Source: Solen grandis (Eukaryota > Mollusca > Bivalvia > Adapedonta > Solenidae). From it: a DNA stretch of 64,000 bases. A model generated the notes under the pieces. That model worked only from the letters and a program-made list of their open reading frames with translations. It made no database searches and was not told the DNA's origin. Shown piece after piece: positions 10,870 through 22,557 of the stretch (positions are counted from its first letter, which is position 1; every line of letters begins with the position of its first letter). The position numbers and the translations under genes are program-made. Location: NCBI GenBank assembly GCA_021229015.1, contig CM037778.1, positions 16,437,214 to 16,501,213 on the forward strand, written 5' to 3'.

Positions 10870-12740
10870 GTAAAAAAAAAGCTTAAAATTTGAAAATGTT
10901 ATCATTTTTGTCTGCAAGAATAAAAAAAGATATTCAGGAAAACATAAATATGCGCCATACTTGATGACGTAACTCTTTAAAGTCGTGCAATTTTTTTAGA
11001 TAAGACTTTCCTCATTTATAATGTTATTCTATTGGTTTTATACGATTGTTTATTCTTAATAAACATTCATTACGTCGTACCCACGTGACTGAACAAATAC
11101 ACCTTGCAGTATGCACCACTACAGACGAAAATAAAAAAAATGAAGAAAAAATCAATGATATTACTTTAAAAGTCATGATAATTAACCTTTAAATTGTTTG
11201 AATTTTATTTTTGCAAAACTAAACGGAAACACATGCGGAGGTGTAAGCATTTTTTTTAAAAATAATTTCTTATTTTCTGTTATTTTCTTACACTCAGTCC
11301 AATTATCAAAAATTTGTAACCGTTAGAAACGCCTTGAAACTTCCAACAATCTATTTGCCTTATAACGTTATATGGTTTTATTTTTACTCTTTCCTGCGTA
11401 ACATTTGGATCTTTTCTTTCTTCAAATGATAGATTTTCACGCATAAGCCCTTATCCGAAAAACATGAATATCTGCCATGTTTGATGATTGACATAATCCC
11501 TTGAAATTTTTAGGACTTTTTGAGCGTCTTAAGGTACGGCATTCTCACTAATTTAAAGTTCAAAGATTCAATAGTTGATTTCATATGAATTTTTGATAAA
11601 TACATTTGTATTGTTTAAATATCAATTTCATAACCACGTTACTCAACATAAGCTCCTTGAGGTGTGAACTACTCTAGTCTATATTCTGTTCATGTTCAAA
11701 ATTTAATTAAGGTATACGCCCCATAATAGTCATATTCCATATCTTGTCACTTGATGGTAGACAATCTGTATTTAAAATAACATTGAAATCTACAGAAAAT
11801 ATATTACAATTTCTGTAAATATCAGAAACTGAATTTGATTTTCGAGAAAAACTCAAGGCATTTTATGATTCTGTTTCATATTTCATAAAAAAAATAAATA
11901 AATAAATTAAGTAAAAACTTTACCGTAGGAAAATGGAGAAGTCACTTTTTTTTTTAGTTTTCAGGGTAGATACCTTATGACAACAAAAACATCAACTTCT
12001 GTCACATATTATAGCATGTCAATTTGCCCCTAAGATTCACATTGTTTGACATTCTAAAAATGGATGATTTTTTTGTAATTTTGATGACGCCATAATCACG
12101 TGAGTTAAGTAACTATCTTTAATGCTAACAGATGTTCAGGTAACGTTCTGTTAATCACGAGGGGAAAAAATGCCACCAGGTTTGTTTTCAAATTTTCAAT
12201 AAGATATTCCATGAAATATGAATATCTGCCATGTTAAATGACAAAATCACTTGAAACTTTCAATACTTTTTGAACGTCTTAAGATTCGACATATTTGCCA
12301 ATTTAAAGTTTATTGGTCAAATTGGCGATTTTATTTATTTTTTTCAATAATATTTTTTACTCAAATATGCACGATATTATAACCACGTGAAAAACAAAAC
12401 ACGTGCAACACATCAGTTTTTACTCTATCAATCGTGAAACTTTAATTAAGATTTACTCAAAAAAATAATGATGCCAGAGCGAGAGAAATCTTTAAAAGGA
12501 TTGTTTTTGTCTTTTCAATGACGTCATTCCCACGTGACATAAGAGAGAATCCTTGCAAAAATATAAAGTAGACGTCGAAGCCAATTTGCTGTTCAATTTT
12601 CATGCTTCTAGCTCATCAGGAGCCATTGGAAACATTTAAATGTATTTTTAGGAACTAAAGTCAACGGCGTGCTTGGGTTTATGATCTTACGCACGTGAGT
12701 ATATCGAACATTTAAAAGCGCCAATACGCAATAAAAATCG
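10870..12740. repeat. Degenerate long tandem repeat rich in CACGTG and GACGTCA
   Basis: Phrases such as AATATCTGCCATGTT, ACTTTTTGAACGTCTTAAG and CCACGTGAC recur near 10.95, 11.45, 12.2 and 12.5 kb, suggesting old units of roughly 500-750 bp. Non-coding; no gene seen. Confidence 0.45.
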
Positions 12741-12787
12741 TAGTCTACCCAGGGTAATTAAATCAGTCTAACGCTATAATGTATCAA

Positions 12788-13425
12788 AAATGCAATGTTT
12801 TGGCATAAAGGTCAAATAAATATAGATCATTAGCTGTTTGAAGTGGGGGATAAATTTCTGGAGGGATTTTAATTGATTCATTTTACAGTCTCCACACAGA
12901 CCGATAAAAGCAAGATTTCTTCGAAAACAAGCAGTAGAATTATCATATCAAAGTTAGATACTAACACAAATTTATCTAGTCTACTACATCGATCTCAACG
13001 TTGTTATAGAGAAAATCTTGTTGTTTGTTTGTTTGTTTGTATTTTAATGGCCTGTGTCGAGACAATATGATGGCATTTCGTTCGATTCGTAAGAAAACAG
13101 AAGAGAAAAAAAACATGCGTCAGAAAATTTAAGAAAATAAAATGAAATAAAAAAAAACAAACAACAACAACAACAAAAAAAAAAAACGAAGTGTATTGAA
13201 TATCGAAGGTATCGAAAAATGCAAGGTCTTAGTCTATCAATCGAATAAATTAAGATCCTTAGCTTTTTGAAGAGGGGCTAAACTTCGTGAGTGATTTTTA
13301 CCACTTCACTAAACAGTCTCGACATAAGCCGATAAGATTTTCTCTAAAACAATGCGCTGGATTATCACATCAAAGTTAAATACTAACACACTTATATGTC
13401 TAGTTCATCTATCTCAACCTTTCAT
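12788..13425 (+). repeat. Diverged direct repeat pair, about 215 bp each, period about 430 bp
   Basis: The phrases GAAAAATGCAA..., AGCTTTTTGAAG.GGGG, CAGTCTC.ACA.A..CCGATAA and TCAAAGTTA.ATACTAACAC occur in the same order at 12788-13005 and 13217-13425. (CAAA)n and A-rich simple sequence separates them. Confidence 0.6.
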
Positions 13426-13429
13426 TGAT

Positions 13430-15250
13430 TTTTCAGCCGATGTTTCACGTATATGCAAATACGTTTTTGTTATTTTGTAAGATTATCGTCACAAATTCAA
13501 GATGGTGGTCATTCTGGATTTGTTCCCAGGATGCATCAAATCTCAAAAAATCAACCATACCATCGAGTACCCGCGGATATAGAGTTTAAAGGTCAACCAC
13601 AAAAATTTACTTTTTCTAAAACCTTTCGTATTTTGTCCATTTACATGAGGGAACCCAGGAACAAACATTTTTTTTTTTCTAAAAAAATCTCTCAAAGTAT
13701 GTTAAATGTCGATTTTGTTAGCTGCTGGGCAGTATTTACATTTAAGGGTCACGTGACCCCTATGACGTAATCGATTCATTTGCCGTCTTAATTTCATATA
13801 AATAAATGTTATCATTAATTGTATTTAAAACGTTTTATTCAAACATGTCATATTTGTTTTTGGTCTAGTATAAAGTAAAAGGTTATCAAGTTGTTTCTGT
13901 GAACTTAATCCGCGAATTTGACGAAAATAAATGATATATTTGTGATTACGCAAATCAGATAGACTGTAAAAAGTTAAATTCAGAGATAAACAGAAGTTTT
14001 CAAGTGAATAGAAGTTAAATTTTCATAATTTGAATACAGTTTCACCACTTTCACATGACGTAGTCCTATACTTTGGTGTTAGTAGTGCAACCATGGTTAT
14101 TTTAATTTTCTCCTTCCCGAACATTTATGAACTGACGCTTGTTTGTAATGCACGTTACGAAAGGAAGCAATAGACCATAACTCTTTACCGGTTGAAACAC
14201 AGAAAGAAATAAAAATATGGAATAAGTAGTACTTACCTTTCTTTCCCTCATTTATTCCCGTCTTCCTTTATATAATAATTTCATTTTACCGTCAGTCGTT
14301 AACTATTCATTCGTCAATAAATCAAGTTTTAAGTGCAATATTTTCTCATGTCACTTTCAGATAATCAGAATCACATTCACTTTTTTTTTTCTATACCTCA
14401 CAAAGACATAACTTATAAAATCGATTTGAATAATAATGGAAGAACCTACCTGTATGCATAGACATATTCACTAACCTGCATATGTCTGTGCCATATCTTA
14501 TATATTTGCACTAATAATTCCCTTTACATTATCTTGAATAAAACTTGCCGATCTTAACGCGTTAATTATGACTTAATCTGTGTCATTATTGACTAATTGA
14601 CAATGTTTCACCATCTAAGAACCCGACCGTCTGTATGCATCAGCTCACATCTCAAAGTGATTGGCTTGAGAATATGTCACACCCTGGGCCATAAATTATA
14701 CCTACCAATTAGGCATCTCTCCGACACACACTGAACTGTTACCCTATTACTAGTCTCATTATTGCTGTCTGTAAGTAGCCACACTGTATTACAAAATGTT
14801 CAATGATATTCTTTCCATTTCATGAAGCTAAAACATCTGGTAATATGTCAATACCTTATTTTCAAATAACCTATAAATTGGCAAAAAATTGTAAATAACT
14901 CACCAACTCGTCTCCATTTTGTCGACGAATCACGATTGTCCCAAAACCCACGTGCATCCCAACCCCACGTGCATCCCATGTACAATTAGTGAACTGTGCT
15001 AGTATATCGCTTACATTGTTATATTTTTAGGCTACACTGTGACCTTTGCCCTTAGTAAACGTGTCTCTCTGTTTGATCTGTACAGTATGCAACAAAACGG
15101 TTAGATAAACATTTAAGGTAAGGGGCAAATACCATTCAACATTTGTGACATTTTATATAACCATAGAACTGTTTCCCTCTTGTGAAACTAATTAATATAT
15201 TTTTTTAGCTCCAGACACTATGGATCATACATCGAACGACTGACTGATGT
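13430..15250. other. Non-coding stretch, no supported gene
   Basis: A 105-codon open frame at 13453 has no recognisable domain and reads through repeat-like sequence. It contains a GTCACGTGAC palindrome at about 13748. Nothing else was identified. Confidence 0.4.
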
Positions 15251-15259
15251 ATACTATTG

Positions 15260-15475
15260 ACAAAAATAACAATACTACTTCCTCTTCTGCTATTATCTCA
15301 CCATTTACATCCCTCCCTCTACATTTTCCCTAGTATTTCTTTTCTCTATTTAGTCGAATGTCACGTTTCGACACTGCCTAACACACTCACTGAATTACAT
15401 TTGTTTGTGTATTTTTTTTTTTTCAAATCTCCATGCTGTATACCTGAAAATAAAGAAATGTTCTGTTCTGTTCAC
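15260..15475 (+). mobile_element. Possible LINE 3' end remnant with (TTCTG) tail
   Basis: A pyrimidine-rich stretch ends TACCTGAAAATAAAGAAATG followed by TTCTGTTCTGTTC, the look of a LINE 3' terminus with a short tandem tail. No RT sequence is preserved upstream. Confidence 0.35.
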
Positions 15476-16790
15476 ACCTGGATCAATTAACCCGGGTGAC
15501 CCTTTTATTATCCCCTGATTGACCGCAAACAGGTAATTACATAATCATACCAAACCAAAAAGTTAATTATTATCAGTAGATATGTGAGGGATTTTACTCA
15601 TTTAGAAACATGGTCTTTGTGGAAACCCAACGCAGATACAGGATTTTAACGGAAAATAAGAGGGATTTTGATATGAAGGTATGTAAAACGTTTATCAACG
15701 TTACTCATATTAAGGACCTTTATGTCAATATTATCAAATATTGTTTTTTGAATACATCCTGATATGACAGTAACTGTGAATTGTTCAATAAGATATATAG
15801 TGCTGGCATAGTTTTGTCTATTGATGACGTCATAGCAAAGGGAGAGAAGTCAGTCAAACTTTTCTCACGTGGGTCATTTTTGCAACTTTCAATAGCCGAT
15901 TTCATACAAACTACAAATAATTTTAAACATAATTTTAGTACAGAAGGTCTTACACTGATGTATTCAGAAAATAATGAAAATGAAATCTTTGTCGTTGACC
16001 TTTGACTGTGTGACGTCACAGTTTCCACTCCGTTTAAGGTAGCTTCGTGATCTAGGTTAAATCAATTTCTGCTATTTTGAACTTAGCACAAAGATACATT
16101 TAATGTATATCTTCTAGGTAAACCTTTTTTCAGTAATGTAAGTCTCTGACCTTAGTTACCGACGCACTGCCCGCAAATTATATCAACGGATTTTGCTGAA
16201 GTTTATCGAGAGAGCAAAAATCGACGATTACGGAAACAACCGATAATAGCCGAGCGCGCGGGATAATTTTCTATTTTTAGAACTGCTTATTCCTCTTGGT
16301 ATTTACATTAAAGCATTATTTGTGACATTATTATTCAGTACCTTATTTCTTAGCTTTCACGTTATACAATTAAATCCTACCAAATATTGCATCGGTAATT
16401 TGTGGGAGTTTACAAATCGACCGATAAAAATGGTTACGAATCGACCTTAAAAAAGAGGTTACGAGATTTCCCTCACACTCTTATTTTAGAGGCGAATCTG
16501 TTGGTTTGAAAATACTGTATTTTTGAGATTGTCCCTATAAATGACGTTCGCACCTAATGGTTTTCCTACTGGCTGGTGAAGGAAGTTTCCTTATAATTAC
16601 AGTAGGACAAAATCAAAGATCTATATTTCTAGTAGGTAACTGGCAATACAAAAAGTTTCATAATAATGTGGTATGGTTTGTTTTACAACCTGTGTTCCCA
16701 TACTCAAATGTTGTTATTAGTGATTGCAGGAAAAATTAAGTACGAAAACAGCAAGTTCCTTTACAAAATTACATACAAACACATGTTATT
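15476..16790. other. Non-coding stretch, nothing identified
   Basis: AT-rich, with a GTGACGTCACA motif near 16010 and a pyrimidine/AT mosaic. Short open frames on both strands overlap each other and carry no domain. Confidence 0.4.
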
Positions 16791-16793
16791 TTT

Positions 16794-17330
16794 CATAAAG
16801 CATTCGGAAGTGCTATTAAACTTGCAAATTAATTATGGTTTTAGCATTACACACTTGACATTTAAAAACTTCAAACAGAAATGCAATAAGAAATCATTGA
16901 AAAGTATACATACATGCAAACACATGTCATAAAGCATTCGGAAGTAAGCATTTTGTAAAATTTACATAAATATCATCCATATGCAAGCTCATATCAATTT
17001 TCATAAAGCATTCTGAAATAAGCACGTTGTAAAATTTACATAAATAATCATCCATATGTAAGCACATTTTATTTTTCATAAAGCATTCTGAAATAAGCAC
17101 GTTGTAAAATTTATATAAATAATCATCCATATGCAAACACATATCATTTTTCATAAAGCATTCTGAAATAAGCACGTTGTAAAATATCCATATGAAAGCA
17201 CATTTCATTTTTCATAAAGCATTCTGAAATAAGCACGTGGTAAAATTTACATAAATAATCATCCATATGAAAGCACATATCATTTTTCATAAAGCATTCT
17301 GAATATGCATGTTGTAAAATTTGTGAATAT
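16794..17330 (+). repeat. 75-bp tandem repeat, about six to seven copies
   Basis: The phrase CATAAAGCATTCTGAAATAA restarts at 16928, 17002, 17077, 17152, 17213 and 17288, with a diverged start at 16794. The period is 74-75 bp with one unit shortened to 61. Each unit holds GTAAAATTTACATAAATAAT and CATCCATATG. The minus-strand open frame across it is a by-product of a period divisible by three. Confidence 0.85.
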
Positions 17331-17339
17331 AATCTTTCA

Positions 17340-18470
17340 TAGAAACTATTCTAGAATACTGAGAATAAAGCAAGAGGACTTGGCATGGTCGTTGCTTGGT
17401 TTAGTTCATAGGACCACATAACTTGAGCTTCCCTTTATTATTCCAAAATACCAGTAATAATAATTAGAAGAAGAAGAGCATATTTGTATGCGATGGGGTG
17501 ATTTTTTAAACAATATGTATTAAGACACGTACAAGGTATTGAGGACGTTTTATTGTTGTTGTTTATAAGCTCGTAATTTCTTCCATGCGTGAAGACAGGA
17601 TCTATGTAGTAGGGTTAAAATTTAAAGCAACTGTAATCATTAAGGAAACTTTTTATCATTTCTTGTTGTTTTTTTGTTTTGTTTTTTTTGTTGTTGTTTT
17701 TTAACCATTTTTCTGTATTTCTATTTATTTATTTATATTTTGGTAAATATATTTCCAATATATCATTTTTGCATATCTATAAGAAGAAAAGGTTAATAAA
17801 TCAAAACAATACATGGATCAATAATACAAATTTTGGTGCCTTTACAGTTATTTTTAAGTTCGATCCCACATCTGGACTTTCTTAATCAAGTGAGTATGTT
17901 TTCGATTAGTTTTACTCTCGAGATTTTTTTTTTCACAAAAGGTGATTAGTTTGTGTATTACAATGGTTTTATACCACATTTCTTTATGCTTTATTGTATG
18001 AGAAACAAGAAAACATGTAGGAAAACATCCTCACTACTAAGATCAAGTTATTAAATTTATTCGTATACGAAGTGAAATGGGCCCCCATTCACATCAATCA
18101 AATTGAATGATATGTACATGGTTTTAAAATGAATATACATACAACGAAAGATTAAACGACGTTTATATGTAGGTTGCTTATAAGTCCATTGGGCTGCATT
18201 TTATCTTCACAATAATTTTATATACCGTGCTATGAAATTGTAAAATTAAACATGTTACTATAATAAACAATCTAAATATACACTCTTCTTGCTTACTTGC
18301 TTAAAATTTAATAACTGCTGTTCGTTGCATATACTCATTAGAACATTCCTTCTAGTTTCCATACATACTAAAACATAAATAATTGATCAGCCAAGCTCGT
18401 TCTGTTCCCAGGCCTACAACCTTAGACAGCCAGTATCTATTTTCTAACCTGAGTGCCTGCCCCGTCAGGC
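17340..18470. other. Non-coding AT-rich stretch
   Basis: Contains poly-T/TTG simple sequence near 17665-17705 and no recognisable gene. Confidence 0.4.
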
Positions 18471-18471
18471 C

Positions 18472-18552
18472 AAATCCTGTGCCCCCTACCCTATGACAAA
18501 CCCTGTGCCCCCTACCCTATGACAAACCCTGTGTCCCCTACCTTATGACAAA
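18472..18552 (+). repeat. 26-bp unit, three tandem copies beside a splice donor
   Basis: CCTGTGCCCCCTACCCTATG then ACAAAC, repeated three times with the last copy diverged. The array ends about 10 bp from the exon 1 donor of the Ly6-type gene. Confidence 0.8.
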
Positions 18553-18562
18553 ATAGGCATAC

Positions 18563-18617
18563 CTGTGGCCATATGTAGGAGTAGAAATACACACACGACA
18601 CCGGCGATTAGCTCCAT
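18563..18617 (-). CDS. Ly6-type gene, coding exon 1 (signal peptide)
   Basis: The start ATG has a strong context (CGGAAATGG: A at -3, G at +4). It encodes MELIAGVVCVFLLLHMAT, a textbook signal peptide, and ends with one G before the donor GTATGC. That G pairs with GT of exon 2 to make Gly19, so mature protein would begin near Leu20. The frame is open upstream of the ATG, but this Met sits directly before the hydrophobic core and is the best start. Assignment across a 10.9-kb intron rests on phase match and domain logic, not on transcript data. Confidence 0.75.
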
Positions 18618-18950
18618 TTCCGTGCCTGTCTGTGCCCGGACTACTAAACAATACGCTGTACTATCTATTTTGTTTCCAACTTCACTTGATAAATTTATTT
18701 GTTCCATACCCAGGTTGGCGTGATGAATGACAGACCCCAGGAATGTTGGTCGTGTCCCAAGGCGGATGTGAGTCTTCATCGACCACTCGTTACTTTCTCT
18801 TAATTTCATTTGATGTGGGATTAAGGTTTGTACTTCTGAACACATATCGCACGATAGAAACATAACTATTTGTTTCTTATAAAAAATGACACATCAATAT
18901 TCTTAAATATGCATTTTTGCCTTTCCTTATTTGATAAGAAAAGAAACAAG

Positions 18951-19735
18951 AGCTGTCAGAGGGCAGCACGCTCGACTATTCAAAATGCTTGTTGGTAAAT
19001 CAAATGGATTCTATTTCAATTCTTGCCCTTCACATACCCTTTATATAATAATAGCCAAAAATGTTATACCTTTATAGTCTGATACCCCTTAATAATTTTA
19101 TGAAGTCTAAAATCAATCCCATGCCTGGTTACTGAGACATAAGCATAATAACACTGTGCTTGCAAAACTTAAACCAAGTATCCAAGTTAAGAAAGGGCCG
19201 TAATTTGTATAAAATTCAGTCCAAAAATTATCATCCTTGGATTTCTGATGTCCCTGAATACACTCCTGAACTTTCTAGTCAATACCACAAACAAATTCTG
19301 AGATATAAGCATGAGAGTATTTTGCATGCAAAACTTTAACCGAAATTTCTAAGTTAAAAAGGGGCCATAATGTGTAATATATTCCATCAAGAGTTATCTA
19401 CCTTGAAAGTTTTATACCCCTTAACGTATATAAGATGTTTTAAATCAATCGCATGCCTGGATACTGATATATAAGCATGAGAGTATCTTGCATGCAAAAC
19501 TTTAACCAAAATGTCTTTGATAAAAAGGGGCTACAATTTATATTAAATTCAGTCAAGAGATATCTACCTTGGTTGTCTGATGCCCCTAAACATATTTATA
19601 AACTTTCAAGTCAATACCATAAATGGTTATTGAGATATAAGGTTGATAGTAACTTGCATGAAAAACTTTAACCAAAAGCTGCAACGCCAACGCCGACGCC
19701 GACGCAAGGGCGACTACAATAGTTGAACTAATAAA
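18951..19735 (+). mobile_element. Tandem-core repeat element, GAGCTGTCAGAGGGCAGC-ended family
   Basis: The left end AAACAAGAGCTGTCAGAGGG is followed by about four diverged 165-bp units. Shared phrases are GGGGCCATAATTTGTAT, TCAGTCAAGAGTTATCTACC, GATGCCCCT and GAGATATAAGCATGAGAGTA. It closes with CAACGCCAACGCCGACGCC. Same plan as the GAGGGCC elements (hairpin-like left end, tandem core, CGACG-rich right end) but different sequence. Confidence 0.6.
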
Positions 19736-20045
19736 ACGACTGATTAAAATATTGTTTCTGACAAATTCATGATGTGCCAAGATATGCGCAACTAGACTTG
19801 GTACGTATAAATGCTGTGAAGTTAAATTCAGATGGAAGTCCGACGGACGTGACTCCTATTTAGCCTCAATATACTTCTTTATTTGGGGTATAATAACAAA
19901 TTCCTCAATATTTTTCATGTCAGTAGATAAACAAAATAGTCCAATGTCGATTATTGCGCCTGACATGGGATTATAACTTTGATTAAAAAAATGCAATGAA
20001 TGCATGCTGCTTCGTAACAGCTGCGCTTTGTCCTTTTAAATTAAA

Positions 20046-20304
20046 ATATTCTGTTGTTGTTGTATTGGGGTTTACCGTCACTGCGATAGTATTTCAATCA
20101 TATAGCGACGTCCAACTAATTATAGGAGGAGGAAGACCCCGAGTACACAGAGGTACCCGGGTAGAACATCCGACCGACCGCAAGCCAGCTGGAAGGCTTC
20201 CTCACATGAAAAATCCGAAGTCCATCGGGATTCGAACCCACAGCGGTGAGGGGCTAAGAGATTTGTAGTCCACGACTGTAACCGCTCGGCCACGGCGGCC
20301 CCCA
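20046..20304 (-). mobile_element. tRNA-derived SINE
   Basis: On the minus strand the head reads GGGGGCCGCCGTGGCCGAGC..., with A box TGGCCGAGCGGTT and B box GGGTTCGAATCCC. A central domain containing GAGGAAGCC/CAGCTGGC/GGTCGG follows, then a 3' part GGACGTCGCTATATGA and GTGACGGTAAACCCCAATAC with a (CAA)n tail. This is the layout of molluscan tRNA-SINEs with shared central and tail domains. The tRNA-like head is not a functional tRNA gene, since the 3' acceptor half is replaced. Confidence 0.8.
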
Positions 20305-20499
20305 AAATATTCTGTAACTTATGACATCTTACTCTTATGGAAATAGTATTTGCTAGCCAGATCAGCAAGTTGACTGACATATATAAATATTACAATCTTA
20401 CACATTGCAACTGTTTACTTTTCCGTCCAATCAAACGAAGGAATGTTTCTAATTAAACACTACCAGATGTCTTGATATCACCGTAATTTACTAAACAGT

Positions 20500-20720
20500 A
20501 AATGGTATATTAAACAATGTTGTTGTTGTTGTTGTTTGCTGTGTAGAACGTAAAATCTGAGCTACAATATTATATGTACAGCTCTCCTCCAAGAGCTGTC
20601 TGTCTTGGGTCTGCTCTGTTGACCAGTGGCAAAGCAAATTTCTTAGACATGAGATCTCGCACATAACTCTGCCACAGTGAGTTGAATGGCAATTTTTTAT
20701 TTCACCATGTGTTTTGATTT
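20500..20720 (+). repeat. Dispersed short repeat, GGGTCTGCTCTGTT copy
   Basis: Carries GAGCTACAATATTATATG, CTCCAAGAGCTGTCTGTC and GGGTCTGCTCTGTTGACC, matching the 30.5 and 30.95 kb copies in order. Preceded by (GTT)n. Confidence 0.5.
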
Positions 20721-21740
20721 AAAGGAAATATTTTAGTACAAATGACAAATATAATTAATTTGCAGAAATACCCTGTTAACAATATTGTTACGTTTGGCAA
20801 GAGGTACAAAACATGGTCACTCATTTTGCGTACAGCCAATCCACTGCGCCGGAGTTTGGGCAAATGCGCCAAATTGTGTGGTAAATAATAAATACGCCAC
20901 TAAGCTCATCTGACAGCTAACAACACGAGTGGGCAAGCAAGCGGAGGACAACAAACTTTAGATCGTATAAACAATAGGTATCACTATACGTTGAACAATA
21001 GGTATCACTGGACGTGACGAATACTTCTGCTAATAACATGACGGAATGATAAATTAATTACCCATATTCGTTAATGTTAATTCTTTAATAGTATGAAACA
21101 TTACTGTTATGTACATTTGTATAACAAAGGAATATTATGTGCATTGCAATCAAAAGGCGTTGACAATTTGGAGCCTGTAAAACTAACATATGTGCGATCT
21201 CTATTCTATAAAGCAAATCAATTTGGACATTGAAAAAATATCACCAAAAATCACGTTTAGCGTTGTTTAGGGCATGTCTTGTACAACCCAATACTGTCTC
21301 AGAATGTTGGTTCACTTTGTGTTGTATTTTTAACTCTTATTGTTAGCTTTTCTAAACAAAACCGTGATATTGTAATTATTTGCAGACTCTCTAATGATGT
21401 CCAATAATACATTAACTAAAATATATTGATAACTTACTTAGTCTGAAATTTGCAAAACCCAAGAAAACAAATCTGAAACCGTGTGTTTGGAGCACATCCG
21501 ACATAAAGTTAAAAGTTTAATTGATATTCTATTCACAGGTGTCATGCGTAGATTATTGTGAAATGACAATGAAATATTTATGTTCAAGTTTTGTGAATGA
21601 ACTTCTGTTCTGTTGCTATTAATTTTGTTTTCTTTTGTGAGTCACTTTTTCAGAAAAAAAAATCAGAATGAACCCAGTATTATCGAAATGATTTTGGGTT
21701 TTTCTAAAATAACTTTAAAAAGTAGTGTTCTTGAAGGTAA
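20721..21740. other. Non-coding stretch, nothing identified
   Basis: AT-rich, with a short direct repeat AACAATAGGTATCACT near 20970 and 20996. No gene seen. Confidence 0.4.
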
Positions 21741-21741
21741 A

Positions 21742-21950
21742 CATGCTCTCTATGATTATCTGTAAATCTGCTCTCTATGATTATCTGTAAATCTGCTCTC
21801 TATGATTATCTGTAAATATGCTCTCTATGATTATCTCTATGATTATCTGTAAATATGCTCTCTATGATTATCTGTAAATATGCTCTCTATGATTATCTGT
21901 AAATATGCTCTCTATGATTATCTGTAAATATGCTCTCTATGATTATCTGC
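21742..21950 (+). repeat. 25-bp tandem repeat, about eight copies
   Basis: The unit is TGCTCTCTATGATTATCTGT then AAATA (or AAATC in early copies), nearly perfect, with one internally truncated unit in the middle. Confidence 0.9.
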
Positions 21951-22555
21951 GCACATTTGATTGTAGCTGGCGTATCATTCAAATCCACTAAAGTTTATTT
22001 TTCTTGCCGTTGTAATTTACAGAGCAAAATTGTTCAGGAACGTGATTTCTGAAAGGTGTACCATATAATAAAATACTGGTATATCTATATCAAAATTGAA
22101 TTAGTTAATGACTTATTTACACAAAAAGATACGCCTGGTTGAGGTTTTAGAAACATTGCTTGAAAGTAAATAAACTTGACCTTTGATAAACAGTAAGGTT
22201 TTGGAGTTGACCTATTTTAGATATTTATATACATTATTAATTTGTATAAGACTATTTCCAGCTCGATAATCCTCTACAACGTCGGTGTTTTGAATGAGAA
22301 ATTTAGACGGAGTTCATTTTAAACCATTTAATATTGAAAGCACATTTCACGATTATGTAAGATAAAATGTTTTGGCACCAATGGAATTGCATATATTATA
22401 CCAGAAACATTAACCACGTACATTTAAAACACTTTTTCAATAGTTCACGAGACAGTTTGATTCGTACAAATTGCTTTAAAATAAAAGAGATATCTAAACT
22501 TTAAATACAGTACTTTGTAGAAGACAAATTGCAAGTCAAACGTGCAAACAATTTT
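21951..22555. other. Non-coding AT-rich stretch
   Basis: No gene or repeat recognised. Confidence 0.4.
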
Positions 22556-22557
22556 GA

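Larger units (their letters stand above)
7642..18562 (-). other. Intron 1 of the Ly6-type gene, repeat-rich
   Basis: A 10.9-kb intron containing a MITE-like fragment, nested palindrome-ended arrays (8342-10865), degenerate repeats (10.9-13.4 kb), a 75-bp tandem array and a 26-bp triplicate next to the donor. I found no further coding exon. Confidence 0.6.
6418..18617 (-). other. Gene span: Ly6/uPAR-type GPI-anchored three-finger protein, three coding exons
   Basis: Three minus-strand coding exons (18563-18617, 7492-7641, 6418-6647; 55+150+230 nt) join into a 144-residue protein with no stop. Residues 1-18 form a signal peptide. Residues 20-109 form a Ly6/uPAR (LU) domain with ten cysteines at 22, 25, 41, 54, 60, 80, 89, 98, 102 and 107, starting LKCYNC and ending DFCNN. 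Residues 125-140 form a hydrophobic tail as expected for GPI attachment. Both introns are phase 1 with GT-AG ends, the usual structure of Ly6-family genes. Family members are small cell-surface or secreted proteins with roles from receptor modulation to junction assembly; the role of this one is unknown. The first intron is 10.9 kb and the second 844 bp. Alternative upstream 5' UTR exons cannot be excluded. Confidence 0.85.

Noticed and set aside
20228..20304. tRNA gene on the minus strand
   Set aside because: A and B boxes are present, but the sequence continues as a SINE body and lacks a proper 3' acceptor stem.
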